A stretch of 64,000 bases of DNA from Taudactylus pleione. Lineage: Eukaryota; Chordata; Amphibia; Anura; Myobatrachidae. The stretch lies in NCBI GenBank assembly GCA_031769625.1, contig JAUIMM010000124.1:8878001-8942000 (forward strand), in the 5' to 3' direction. A program made the position numbers and the translations under genes. Positions 34,434 to 46,149 of this stretch are shown here, piece by piece; the stretch's first letter is position 1, and every line of letters starts with the position of its first letter. The notes under the pieces were generated by a model. That model did not search any database. It was given only the letters and a program-made list of their open reading frames with translations, and had not been told where the DNA came from.

Positions 34434-34855
34434 CCTCATTCAGAAATGTACACAAACTAGTGCTTTGCACACATCTCTGATGGTGGGAGGACTGCTCATG
34501 CGCAGGATGTGTACTGTACATTGAGCACACCCCCGGCAGGGGTGTGCTCAATGTTGTTAATGACATTGAGCACACACACTGAACGATATCATGAGCGATA
34601 TCGTTCAGTGCCGGGCACCCTCTCTCATCCCAGAACATGCAACAACCTGACAATATCATCAGGTTGGCCTGCATGTTCAGGCGATGAACGACAATAACCA
34701 TCGACCTTCGGTAGTGCGCATCGTTGGTCACTGCTCTTTATCGTTCATCGTTTTAGCATACACACTGGCCGATATAGTAAATGACTGAACGATAATGATA
34801 TAGTTATCGTTCAGTCGTCCAAAATATCGGCAAGTGTGTATGCACACTTAGACTC
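34434..34855. repeat. MITE fragments with hairpins
   Basis: Contains the perfect hairpin attgagcacacccc/ggggtgtgctcaat (34518-34552), a second hairpin cactgaacgatatc/gatatcgttcagtg (about 34575-34610), and the mirrored pair catacacactggccgata / tatcggcaagtgtgtatg (about 34757 and 34826). The left edge ggcctcattcag resembles the family above, but no matching right end is present. Confidence 0.6.
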
Positions 34856-35117
34856 CCTGAAAGGTATATGACTGCAAAGTTGATACAGCATCCATGTGAG
34901 AATTCTAATAGTGGAGACATTATTCATTATGTTACATTCTGGTTAATTCTCCTGTGATATATTAGAATTCATGTGATACTCCTTGGGAAATATGAAACTT
35001 GGAGACTACCAATGTATGAAAAATAATTTATGGATTAATAGACACAAACATGCACAGAATGCAGAGCAAATGGAAACGCTGATCTGTATAATGAGAGTTG
35101 AAATAAGAGTTTATTTA

Positions 35118-35648
35118 CTCAGGGCCTGATTCAATACAGATTGCAACTGTGATTACGCACGCAATTGGCCAATTGTTGCATTCTGCGTATGCATTGCAGT
35201 GCGTGTGCGCAAACTGGCCACTGCGAACAGGACTGTGATCACAGTGACTACACAGATCCATTTCAGAGTGATTGACAGGAAGTGCCATTTGTGGGAGGTG
35301 GTCGGCGAAATGCAGGTGTGCCAGTGTGTTTGAATGCCGTTACAGGGGCAGGCATAAATTAGCCACTGCGAAGCCATATGCAGCTTGAGTACTTATAGCG
35401 TGTGACGGGGTTAGCGATTCCTGAGTAAGGTCAGAGCTTATGCAAGTGTGCGTGAGGCTGCGATGGTACTCAGTGTTACTGATGGTTTTGCAGTCTTGCT
35501 AAAGATACAGATGTGTGTAAGGTAAAGTGGGCACCCTTAAGTTGTGCTGCGATGGCATAGAGATCGCAATGGAACAGCATACTATCGCAGTGAGACTGCA
35601 TTTGTAATCACTATCGCAGTTGCGATCTGTAATGAATCAGGCCCTCAG
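35118..35648. mobile_element. MITE (GGCCTGATTCA termini), 521 bp, with 5-bp duplication
   Basis: The element is 35123-35643. Ends ggcctgattcaatacag and ctgtaatgaatcaggcc. ctcag is duplicated at 35118-35122 and 35644-35648. The body differs from the 595-bp members (cgcaattggccaattgttgc and later words), so it is a subfamily. Related partial copies begin at about 35908 and 42619. Confidence 0.88.
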
Positions 35649-35899
35649 TACATAGTTATACACATTCATGTGATATATATATTTTTTTTCAATCGTTCTG
35701 TTTTTGGACCAATATGGCATGGATTTTCATTTTTAAACACAATTCATACTTTATTCATATCTTCTTCCTTTTTGAATTTTTCACTGACTGTGCCTATTTT
35801 TTTATGTAAATAATAAAAGTTATATTTTATATGTGCATCAACAAAGACAACCTTTCTCTACTCCTTTCCTTGTGTCAATTGCCTTCTGTCTGTTGAGCA

Positions 35900-36170
35900 C
35901 ACTAAGAGCCAGATTCAGTAAGGAATGCAGTTGCTTATACACACACAATAGGCTAATTGTTGCATACTGCATATGTATCGCAGTTCACAAACTAGCCACT
36001 GCAACTGGGACTGCGATCACAGAGGTTACGCAGATCCATGGCAGAGTGATTGACAGGAAGTAGCATTTGTGGGTGGTGACGGGGGGGTGGTTGGGTGAAC
36101 AAAGGCATGCCAGTGCAGAGGTATTGAGTGGAGTGCCAGCTGACAGTGACTGGGATTCAAATGCCATGGA
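35900..36170. mobile_element. Truncated relative of the 35123-35643 MITE
   Basis: Starts gccagattcagtaaggaatg and follows that element through aggctaattgttgcatactg, gatcacag, agatccat and gtgattgacaggaag. The right terminus is absent. Confidence 0.65.
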
Positions 36171-36367
36171 ATGTGCAGAGGTCTCCCTTACAGGTGGAGT
36201 CCCTTGTATATTTTGTTCCAGCCAATGTGGTCCAGAGCTTATTGGGTGCTGCAGTGGTCTTCCTTGTTGGGAGACCTGATATTGGTGTTCAATGGAGCTT
36301 TAGCTGATGGTGATGGGGACTCTCAGGTTGTTGAGCAGTCTCACTTGGTGAAAGTGTGGAAGGCTGT

Positions 36368-36770
36368 GCTGGGATCACGTGTTTGATCCCAGCATCAGCC
36401 GAGGTGCAGGGGCAGGCAGGAGGGATGTGTCCTCTGCGGGACACATCCGTTGCCGGCGCTGGGACAGTAATGTCCCTAGCGTCGGTGCAGATACCGCGGG
36501 CACCTGGTGAAGGGACCGCCTGGTCCCTTTCACCAGTGCCGGCGGTACTGTGGCGCCGGGAGAAGCTTGGCTCCGGGCGCAAGCTCAGCGGAGCTTGGCG
36601 CCCGGCAGCCAAGAAGCGGCGGGTAGCCGTCGCTGGGAGAGAGTACTTGCTCCCAGCGCCGGTCAGGCGTTGGGCACGGCGGGCATTTGGCTCTGGCCGC
36701 GAGCCAAATCTGGCTCGCGGGCCAGCAGCCAATCAGAGGCGGACGCAACGAGCCAATCGCGGCTCGCCGC
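36368..36770. repeat. Cluster of GC-rich hairpins
   Basis: Consecutive self-complementary units: gctgggatca/tgatcccagc (36368), ggatgtgtcc/ggacacatcc (36423), tggtgaaggga/tccctttcacca (36505), gccgggagaagc with gcgcccggc (36553-36605), and gctgggaga/tgctcccagc (36628). The frames of 85-232 codons across it are GC-rich artefacts: they overlap on both strands and show no domain. Confidence 0.7.
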
Positions 36771-37125
36771 ATCATAGCCCCGCCCACTCGCGCCGTCTTG
36801 TATTAGACGGCGCAGAGCGGGAAAAGTCAGTTCGGCGGCGGAGAGGGAGGAGAGAAGACCTCCCGAAGAGTGGAAGATCGGCGCGGCAACAGGGGCGGCG
36901 GCCGCGGAAGAGGCCAGAAGACGCCGCTGTCAAGAGAGAAGACAGGCGGCACCGGCTGGAGGAAGAGAAGAAGAGGCGGCGCCGCTGGCCAGGACGGGCC
37001 AGCAGCAGAAGAATGCGGCTGAGGACCGGAGATGACTGCGGGGGTGGGAAGTGAAAGAGCGTCACGAAGCTCCCCCCCGCAGCCTCTTCCAACGTAGCAG
37101 GTAGGCCCTCCGTGAGGCCCACCAT
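36770..37125. promoter_or_regulatory. CpG-island-like segment
   Basis: Very CpG-rich. It contains ccaatcagaggcgg and ccaatcgcggc (CCAAT-type boxes) near 36728-36755 and ccccgcccactc (GC-box-like) at about 36777, followed by purine-rich GC sequence. It could be a promoter of a host first exon, or the 5' region of a retroelement whose body is not seen here. Base composition is the main evidence. Confidence 0.45.
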
Positions 37126-37129
37126 ATAC

Positions 37130-37600
37130 CCCCTCCCTAGACCGCCAGGATTGTCGGGCGTTAGGCCCGTGGAGCGTTGTCGGGCACTAGGCCCGTGGGT
37201 AATTAGGCGGGCACAAGGCCCGGGGCACTATAGTGGGCATTAGGCCCTATAAAAGGATTGGCCCGTAATAAGGTGTGAGTGGCCTGGGTACTAGGCCCAG
37301 GCCACTAAATGATCGAGTAGGCGGGCACTAGGCCCGTGGCCATAAATCAGGCATAGGCCTGTACCCATACAGGAGGGCACTAGGCCCTATATCTGAGCCC
37401 CAATAAAAGTGGTCTGGACATTAGGCCCAGGCCACTACCAGAGCCCACCGTTAGGCAGGCAACTAGGCCTGAGCTGCAAAATAGAGCGGGACTCTGGGCA
37501 GTAGGCCCAAGTCCCTTGAGTACCCCGCAGTAGGCAGGCATAAGCCCTGAGCCGCTGGTAAGACCCAGGGCGTTAGGTCCAGGGCCCTGAGCCCATTAGG
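37130..37600 (+). repeat. Degenerate minisatellite (gcactaggcccgtgg units)
   Basis: Irregular repeats of gggcactaggcccgtgg and variants (ggacattaggcccagg and others) spaced about 25-45 bp apart. The same phase is not kept, so no repeat protein is implied. Confidence 0.75.
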
Positions 37601-38425
37601 TAGCCCCCGCATAGATGATTAGAGGTGTGAGCAGTGGTGGAGAGCTGTACGGCTTCCACCCATGAGGTAGTGGTTTCCCCAGTCACCGAGAAGAGGAGCT
37701 GGCCAGCTCTGCAGAGGTAGCAGACATTTAAAGGGACAGCACTGTGTTTTGCTCTTGTGTATTTAGTCTGTGTTTGGTGTTCCGTGCAGGGCAAATGTTT
37801 AGTTTTTGTTATATCTGTCGCACTACACACACTGTAGGTTGAGGGTGATGCCGTTTTAGTATGTGTAGTTGCTTGACATAGGTTTAGGCCCTGCACGGCT
37901 GTGTTGTGTATCTCCTTACAGGGACCTGTAGGCGAGTGAGCGGACGAAGAGCAAGAGTGGACACGGTGAGGAATATCTGTGTGTACTGTCTCTCCCTGTT
38001 TGTCACTATCTATCTCCTTCCTTCTGGGCGGACGGTGAACCTTGCAACCTGGTGCAAGGACGGATCTTCACCTGGTGCGTGAGTACCGATAGGTGAAAAT
38101 TCGGGATCTGAGGCCAAAAGTGCCAATGATGATCTTCACTTAAAACCTGAATTTATCCCCCGGTTTGGTAGGGTGCGTCGGTCGACGTGAGGAAGGACGG
38201 TACTCACCTCGTCTCCTTCCCCCTAGGTCATCGTGTCCGTGTTCTATTCGGAGGTTCCAGGACCGTCTGCTCAACACACGGCCTGAAGGTGAGAGGGTGC
38301 GACGCAAGGTAAGTAACAGACGTACACCTGCACGGCAGCAGGCATTGCACCGCACTCGCCCCTCACAAAAGACCATCAAGAGTCTATAATGGAATTGCGG
38401 CCGGTGGGGCCAGGGGCTTAAGGCA
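37600..38425. other. Unassigned GC-moderate DNA with splice-donor-like sites
   Basis: cgcaaggtaagtaac at about 38303 is a strong splice-donor match and ccttccccctaggtc at about 38216 is an acceptor-like site. The roughly 90 bases between them would make a possible small exon. No protein similarity recognised, so this is only a hint. Confidence 0.3.
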
Positions 38426-38759
38426 TCTGCAGTGATCTTTCTTTGTGCAAGATAAAGATTTCACTGTTGTCAGATCAAATGGTTTTGTACAGCTGCAGTT
38501 ATCAGGATCAGCTGCTGTGAAAGCTCACCACTTCTGAGTAGTGTGTTGTGGGATTGCAGTCCACTGTGCGATATGTAGGGATGTTCTGGTGGAAGCCCTT
38601 CATAAGGGAATCCCACTTTGATCAATTCAGAGAATGTGGCTAATTGATAGTAGGAAGATTGCCAGAGGCTTTCTATCGGGATAAGGTGCCATTCTGGTGA
38701 TGTATGCTTTGCTACTTGATCATTGTGTTTCAACTGCTCAGAGCCTTCTTCAGGATCAT

Positions 38760-38945
38760 GTTGTTAAGTTTATGCCGCATAATATTGTTCTAGTTAATTT
38801 TATGCACCATACAGTAATAGTGCCCTAGTTAATTTTTTGCTACATTGTTTTTCTCCCAGTTCAGAATATGGCACATTGTAGTGCTGTCAGTACATATTAT
38901 GTCACACAGTGTTTCCGGTTCACATTATGCCACACATGAAGGATA
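38760..38945. repeat. Degenerate tandem repeat (cacattatgccacac type)
   Basis: Four or five diverged units of about 45 bp centred on words like attatgccacac, tatgcaccatac and tatgtcacacag. It interrupts the gypsy integrase relic. Confidence 0.65.
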
Positions 38946-38994
38946 CTTCCTAATGCAGGATATTCCATTTGGAGTGGAGATCTTCTTAATTTAG

Positions 38995-41900
38995 TCACAC
39001 TGTCTCTTTCTGGGATATGTTTAATCTTGGAGCTCAATTCCCACCCCCAGCTTTACAAAAGCTGTAAACAAGGAGAATCCTACTCTCTGACAGTGCTGTT
39101 CTTACTGATTAGCTTAGCTGTGTCTGTGAGCATGAAACAGGATTGTGGGAAATGGATCATATCAGTGTGGACACTATTGCTCTTCCCATTCGACTATGGA
39201 TGGTATGCAGTCGGGATGTTGAGCTTGATTCTTAGATTTTTACATAACACCCTCCAGAATCTTGGGGTAAACTAAGCTCCTTTGTTGGAAACAATATCTT
39301 CAGGGTAGCCATGGAGTGAGAATATATTTTCAATAAATAAAGAGGCTAAAATAGATACTAGTTTTAAACATTTAAAAATGTACAAAGTGGGATATTATCG
39401 AGACGTGATCCACTATCACCAGTGTGGTATTGAGCCCATTAGATTATGGTAAATTGGTGATGAAATCCATTGACACATGCATCATCCATAGTTGATCTGG
39501 AACAGGCAAGGGGAAGAGTAGGCTAAAATGTTTACAAGGAGGTGATTTGTGTTGCGCATACATAGCACAGAGAGATACATCTGTTTTAATGTCACAAAGT
39601 ATTGTTGGACTCCAATAGGTCCTTAAAACCAATTATTCTAGTCTTTTTAACTCCAGCATAACCTGAACAGCAAAATTGGTGAGCCCAAGTCAAGAGCATA
39701 GTACGAAGTTCAGGAGATACAAATGTCTTCCAAACAAGTAACTGATGGGGGTGACAGTGGTAATGTCTTCCTATTGCAGCAAAACCAAGGTTTGGCTAGA
39801 CCTGCCCAGAGGCGTGGAGTCTAACCCACTTAGTGGTCTTCACCAGTGATCCCTCCTATTGGGATTTGGGTTTCGCTGCACCAGGTGAGCAGATGAGCAG
39901 GTCGTGGTCCACCTGTGAGTGGCAGAAGACAGGAATATAAGACTAGAAAATAACACTAATATTATTAATAAATGTAATAACACTGTTACTGAAAGCTGTG
40001 GCAACACTGGAGATTACTAGCAATGAGACAATCTGGTGATTAGTAGAAATGGGATGGCACTGGGAAACACTGGAAATGGAGTCATACTGAAAATGCTGGA
40101 AATGAACCAGACGCAGGCTTGCTCTGTGAAACATGGAAGATCCTGAGACTGACTTGCTGTTAGGAACACAGGGAATGCTGACACAGGGATGCACTGAAAA
40201 TTGATAGAGATCCAAGCATAGGCTTGCTCTGTAACTATGTGAGAGATGAACATGAAAATCAGCATGAGAAGGGAAACTCTGAATACTGGTAAACAGCTTA
40301 ACAGATGAAGCATGTAACAGAGGGAGAGAGCTGGATATGTAACTCAGGAAAATAATTTTGAGGAGGGAAACCCAGAATACTGGTAATCAGCTTAGCAGCT
40401 GAAGCATGTAACACAGAAAAAGAGCTGGACCTGTTTCTCAGGGAGATTAGCAAGAATAGCTGAACTGCACACTGAAGAGAGAATCGCTGGAAAACACTGG
40501 AAGTTGAAAACAATGGGGAGCCTGGAGTGAAGAAGTAGTTCTCAGTCTCTGGAACACTGAAGACTTGAAGCAAATGAAGAGATAAAGTTGATCAGGCAAC
40601 TTCCTGTTCCTGGAGTCAGACCTAAATACCCCTATGCATTTGGTCATTGGATCACGAGATAAGCTGAGTGACCGCATGACTACCATTGGGAGAGACTAGT
40701 CAGGTGATATGGACCAACATGGCTGCACCCATGCCCGCTACCACAGGAACCAGGATGCCAGCACAGAAGCCCTAGCAGACCTGGGGAGAATACCCAGTCA
40801 CCACTCACCTCCACTGCCAGCGACTGATCACCTAAGTCAAAGGACACCAGCATGGAGATGAGTAGCGACTGATCCCAGGCCGCATCCTGACACAACAGCA
40901 TCTTCAGACCAGACTTTGGGATTAGCACCTTCGTGGGTGAGAGCAAAGACATGGGAACTGTCATGGAAGTATACCTTAATGAAGTAATTTGTGTGTATTT
41001 CAGACCAGAAGGTTGAGGCCATTCCAGAATTGCTTTAACTTTTTCTGGGTCCCTTTGTAGACCCTGTACAGAAAGGATATTACCCATGATATGAATGGAG
41101 GTTTGCTCAAATATGCATTTTACCACCTTGCATTATAAATGTGTTTTTTTCTTAGACACTGCCATATGGACATTATGAGAGGAGACAATATCAGACTGTC
41201 ATCCAAATATACAACTAAATTTATTAAAGAAGATCTCAGAATATATTTTTCATGCAGTTTTGAACACAGCAGGAACACTACTAAGCAAATGGCATTAGTA
41301 AGTACTCGTAATGCCCATGCATATTAAATGCTGTTTTCCAATGATTGCAGGCCTGATGTGAATGCAGTTGTAGGTTCCTTGTAAATCCAGTATAAAATGT
41401 TTCCCACATTCCAAGATTTCCTTAATGTAGTCAGTCATTGCTTGTGTCTCACGAAGGGACAAAGGGAATACATGACCTTTGGGGGTGTCTTTCTATGGAT
41501 TAAACTGATAGGAAACACCTACAGTCTGTAAGGAGGACGTTCTTCAGTCCATTGATTGTTAAAGATGTCAGGATACTGAGGAGGTATAGTGAATGTCTTC
41601 TCAGCTAGACTGACTGTAGCTATATTACAGAGTGTGACAATCAGGTCCCAATATATCACTTGACCTGACTTCCAATCTAAATATGGGGAGTGTATTTGAA
41701 GCCAGGGTTATCCCAGGTTCATAGTGTTTATGGCTTTGGGAACAACTGGGAATGTGAGTGATTCCTCATGGGAAGCCCCAAGCTGTTTAATAACAGCCTC
41801 AGACTGGAAACAAATAGCACCCTCCAAAAGCTAATTCCCATCTTTGCCATTAAGACATGCTGGTTGCATAAAAGGAACTAAGCATAACCTGAGTCTTTTT

Positions 41901-42010
41901 GCAAATTGAGCACTGACAGTTCCTAGCAACTCCAGAATCAATTGCATTTACCCATTGCCAATATTCCCACTCCCTGCCACCTGTACATCATTGAGGCATT
42001 TATTTAGCTT
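38995..42010 (-). pseudogene. Ty3/gypsy pol relic of ordinary gene order (RT, then integrase)
   Basis: Read on the minus strand from 42010: the protease/RT boundary and RT fingers (HSPYLDWKSGQVIYWDL, FPLSLRETQAMTDYIKE) at 41700-41400, a decayed palm around 41320-41140, then RT C-terminus and connection (CIFEQTSIHIMGNILSVQGL, DPEKVKAILEWPQPSGLK) at 41126-40960, and ANPKVWSEDAV at about 40900. After the LTR-like insertion the integrase starts (WAHQFCC-type region, AQHKSPPCK, PLPVPDQLW, HVSMDFITNLP) at 39750-39440 and continues to a core fragment GYPEDIVSNKGA...RIKLNIPTAYHP at about 39300-39190. RNase H is missing. Stops and frameshifts throughout. Confidence 0.8.
39752..40892 (-). mobile_element. 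Probable solo LTR inside the gypsy relic
   Basis: On the minus strand the sequence begins TGTCAGGATGCGG exactly where RT reading stops (40892) and ends near 39752, where integrase reading resumes. The interior has a tandem character (gaaacactggaaat, cagacgcaggcttgctctgt, ccaagcataggcttgctctg, and two copies of aatactggtaa(a/t)cagctta at 40273 and 40377). No clean target duplication was found, and RNase H is missing at the junction, so a deletion accompanied or followed the insertion. Confidence 0.55.
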
Positions 42011-42618
42011 GAGGTAGCTGCTATAGTCTAACACTGGCCTAGATACAGAGGTAGGTCGCTCTAGATGTGGAGCCCAAAAAACAAAAATAGAGATGGCACA
42101 AAATATCTTATAGAGAAGGTAAATAGGTTTGTAGTTAGGAAAAATAATTGATATTTAACGATAATTGTCGATTATCAATTTCGAATTCAGAAATTGTTTG
42201 CTTTCTCTATAAGAATTGTTAAGGCTTCTATATTTGGATAAGTAGCTTTAAAATAAAAATACTATTGATATAATATATTCTGTGTAGATTATTCTTTACG
42301 TTTTTTTTTCTTTGTCTTGTTCTTTCATATATCTGTATGTGCCCCTATATGTCAGTATATTCACCCCCTATTTGATTAATTAAATTTGGCATGTGATTTG
42401 CCATGTGGGGAAAGGTTCTGGGTTCCATGGCCAGAGCTATCCAATCATTCTGCATTTTCCCTGTGCGATAAACCCTAGGTTAACATGCGCTAACCCATAG
42501 ATTCCATGAAAAATGTTGGAATCTATGAGTTTTCTTGTGCGATAAATGTAGGAGACTGTTTAGCATGTGGGTTTAGCATGCAGGATTTATGCAGCTAACT
42601 GAATTGGGCAGTGCATTC
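42011..42618. other. Unassigned AT-rich DNA
   Basis: Includes the small palindromic word ataattgtcgattat at about 42162. No gene seen. Confidence 0.4.
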
Positions 42619-42850
42619 AGGGACTGATTCAGCAAGGATCGCAGTTGCTAATACGCATGCAATCAGCCGACTGTTGCGTCCTGTGATTGGGACGCAGCAA
42701 CTATGCAGACCCATCACAGAGTGATTTACTAGAAGTGCCATTTGTGGGTGGTGACGGGGGGGGCATCTCGGCGAAACACAGGCGTGCCAGTGCGTTTGAA
42801 CACCGTTGCAGGAGCATGCATAAATTATCCACTGCCATGCCCTACAAAGC
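42619..42850. mobile_element. Truncated MITE related to 35123-35643
   Basis: Starts gactgattcagcaaggatcg and continues with gttgctaatacgcatgcaat, gactgttgcgtcc, gtgatttactagaagtgcca and gaacaccgttgcaggagcat. It breaks off before the mirrored end. Confidence 0.65.
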
Positions 42851-44490
42851 CTGAGGACATTATTTTTTTAAAACTCACTAATATTTTAACAAAAATGTCC
42901 CCAGAAATTGTATTTTTAAAAAACATATTTAATTATTTTAGATTTTTTTCCTAGTTGGGGTGTGTCTAGCAGACTCATTTAGCATAATCCCTGACTACTG
43001 TAGAATTTTTCCATCACCATTGTGGCCATAGATCTTCCTGTGGCAATTGACCCCTTGTAGCATACACTGTATTCTTGATGCCCTCATACCATTATTTTCC
43101 CACCCATTTTTCCATAGGTCTCCATAATAGCTATATGCCCACTTCATCAATTTCATTGTGTCCCCACTGTAGAATTACCCCCACACCTCCATTGTTAATA
43201 GATTCCCAATTTAGTTCCCCAATCTCACAGTGGTAATAGATCCCTCAATGGTATACACCCCACCCTAGTGTTTAATGGTCCCCATTGAAGCATATCACTT
43301 ACATCCATGACTATATTCCTCCTGTGGCCAAATATCACCCCCATATGCCATGTGGCAATAAATCCCTTTGGCTTTAACCCCCTAGTGCCTATATAAATCC
43401 CGGCAATGGCACTTACCCTACACCCTCTCCCTCTCACAGAACAGAGTGAAGGGGGTCTCAGAGGGGAATGATCACACCAAGTAAAGAGACTATCAAAATA
43501 TTGCTCAGAGCGAACTTCAGTTGCCGATTGCAGAGACCATATTACTGTCAGGGGGCATACCACAGGAGGAAATCGGTTCTGCACAGAACTGATTTTGTGT
43601 TTAAAATGCCAGGGCACGCATTTCTATGCACCCATTTCTAGAACCACTGGTAGCTGAAACTTGGATCTTCTCACATGTTGATTTAAGTCGGAGCTTATTT
43701 GGGACCAATGCTGCAAATCAAATTCTAGTAGGTTTTATACTACACTTTATGCCCGTTCAATATCAAGTAAATGTGAGTTGTTCCATATTTATTTCTTGTA
43801 CAGTATATTATGGCACTAAGGCTTTATACTATTGTGAGTCATCTACTTTTCAGTGAATAAAATTGTCCTTGAATTACATTGTGGATTGCTATAGAAGAAA
43901 GCATATGATTGTTGTCTTATAGGCCCAACAACAGTGGCTTTCGGAGCGATCGCCTCCCCTAGCATCCTTGCCTGTCTACTCTGGCTCTGGGACTTGGGAA
44001 TAACTGAAAATCCAGACACTGCGTAGTGTCGTCCAGGTACAATCACAACTGCTGCAGCGCTGAGTACTGATGGGCTCCTCCCCCTCCTGCTCCTGTGTCC
44101 TGGCACAATGCACAGCACAGCACTCCTAATGCCAGAGGAGCACCAATGTCAGAGGAGCAGCGGCATGACACCGGCTCCTCCTTCTGCCCTGCCCCTTGTA
44201 TCAGTACCCTGGGTGCCGCTAGTAGCGCACCCGCGAGTACTCAGAACCCCCCCCATAGAAATCAAATGGGTTTTTTTGAGAAACCAAATGTTGTTTTTTT
44301 TACACATGTCGTAGCCACGCCCCCCCTTACAGCATTATGCCATGATTTGCTGGTCTATGGAGAGGGGGTGGAGTCTAATTGTGCAAACTTCTTGCCCACG
44401 CCCCCATCAACAACCTGCTGCAGCATGTCAGGATGCCAATGTAAATGAAAGTGTGTCTAGATATATGTGTGTTTATGTGCATGTGTGTTT
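42851..44490. other. Unassigned DNA
   Basis: No recognised domains. The 43225-43617 frame shows no known motif and lies in composition-neutral DNA. Confidence 0.4.
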
Positions 44491-44515
44491 GTTCCTATGT
44501 AATACATGTGTGTGC

Positions 44516-44520
<5 letters not shown>

Positions 44521-44552
<32 letters not shown>
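44521..44552. repeat. (TA)n microsatellite at the 3' edge of the Penelope-like element
   Basis: Pure TA run directly after the tail word ctccacccttttgtttttca (minus strand). The open frame through it (IYIYIY) is an artefact. Confidence 0.9.
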
Positions 44553-44555
<3 letters not shown>

Positions 44556-44556
44556 A

Positions 44557-44606
44557 ACAAAAGGGTGGAGAAAAGAGTGCCTCCTAGTGCATTAAATAAC
44601 ACATTT
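44557..44606 (-). repeat. Inverted terminal segment of the Penelope-like element (partner at 46597-46645)
   Basis: On the minus strand, tatttaatgcactaggaggc then actcttttctccaccctttt. The same word with one mismatch stands on the plus strand at 46597-46645. The RT (44600-45631) lies between the two, giving the inverted pseudo-LTR layout known for Penelope-like elements. Confidence 0.75.
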
Positions 44607-45631
44607 TCCCAGCTGCCCATGTGTAGATTAGCAAAGCTGGGTGCAAATACAGTCCCCATCGCTGTACCACAGACTTGTAAGTAAAAATCACTGAGAAATT
44701 TAAAATAATTATGTTTCAAAATAAAATCCATTAAAATACAAATAAAATCTTTATGTAATAGACTCAGATCCATATCTTCAATAAGAAACTCTTTACATGA
44801 TTCAATACCTTTTAAGTGATCAATCGATGTATAGAGAGATTGAACATCTATAGTCACCCAGTGATAATCTTCTTCCCATATAAAATTCTCTAATATCTGT
44901 AATATGGTCGTCGTATCTTTAGTGTATGACTTCAACTTCAGTACATATTTACTCAGAAAAATTTCCACATATTCTGAAATGTGTGCGGTTAGAGAATCTA
45001 TACCCGCCACTATTGGTCTACCCGGGGGGTTGATCAGTCGTTTATGAATTTTCGGGAGAAAATAAAATATAGGTATCACCGGGTTATTTTTTATAAGATA
45101 TTGAAATTCATCTTTGTTGATAATCTCTTTTTTGAAAGCTTCTATTAATACGGCTCTAAGTTCTTCTACAAACCCCAATGTGGGGTCACCATCAAGTTTC
45201 CTATATGAAGAGACATCATTCAATAGCCTCTGACCCTCAGTTATATAGTCTATTCTATTCATGATTACTAGGCCGCCTCCTTTATCAGCCTGCTTTAATA
45301 CAATTTCCTCATTTTTTCTCAAGTTTTTTAAAGCATTTTTCTCAAAATTAGTCAGGTTCTTCTTACTTCTTATGCCCTGAGAAGCTTTATCCACCTCGCA
45401 TAAATCTTTTTTCACAAGTTGATAAAACATGTCGATTTGACTACTTTTAGATTCTAATGGATAGTATTTTGAGTGTAATTTTAGACCTGATTTGGACTCA
45501 CTCTCATTGCTGCTTATGGTGGCTTGATCTTTTCTTGTAAAATGTCTCTTTAATGTCAATTTACTGACAAACTTATTAAGATCAATAAACAATTGAAAGT
45601 TATTAGGCTGTGTTGCAGGGGCGAAGGACAA
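44600..45631 (-). pseudogene. Penelope-like element reverse transcriptase, truncated before the active site
   Basis: A minus-strand frame of more than 340 codons stays open. It reads in order: an N-terminal basic region, EIVLKQADKGGGLVIMNR, FYFLPKIHKRLINPPGRPIV, YTKDTTTILQIL, VTIDVQSLYTSI, and VCGTAMGTVFAPSFANLHMG at the end. This is the conserved RT order of Penelope-like elements, which normally end with a YxDD motif, thumb and GIY-YIG endonuclease. Here the frame leaves the RT right after the ANLHMG motif, so the active-site Asp pair and endonuclease are missing. The last ~35 codons are tail and microsatellite. The start used is not a clear ATG. Otherwise little decayed, hence fairly young, but dead. 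Confidence 0.88.
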
Positions 45632-46149
45632 ATACTGCTGTTTATATTTGTTTTTATAGAATTAGCTGCATATACTTTTTTATTCATCTTTTATGTTCAT
45701 GATTTAATATGTTTTAATGATAAGTTTAATCCATTTTATTTATAATATGTATTATTGTAATGCATCATAACTGTAGTGGTCCTATATATATCTTCCAACC
45801 TATGTACTAAGTTAACCGGGACATTACCTTCCAAGCGCTGATAATAGTGTCAGCCTAAGGCAAAATGGCCGTTGGTTGAACACTAGAGGCAAAAGACCTC
45901 AACAAAATGGCCGCCGCAATTCAGATACACAGGCAGGGTGAGGTTCGGGCGGCGCCTGGAGCTGACGGCACTGTGACCGATACAGCATATCCAGAGTGCT
46001 GTCCTTGCCTCACTCGTGGGGAACAATTAGAGCAGTGCACTTTGAGAAGTTAGGTGTCCTGTGCGAGGACGGAACTTCCGCTTGCGCACAATGGAACGCA
46101 AGCGCTCACCATTTCCAGGTTGGCGGAACGCATGTAACGGAGTCCGCTT

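Noticed and set aside
36289..37125. Frames of 117-232 codons, Arg-rich, on both strands
   Set aside because: GC-rich hairpin and CpG sequence keeps frames open; no domain, and overlapping frames on opposite strands.
43225..43617. A 130-codon minus frame
   Set aside because: No recognisable domain, no repeat or promoter context and no second copy in the window; chance frame cannot be excluded.
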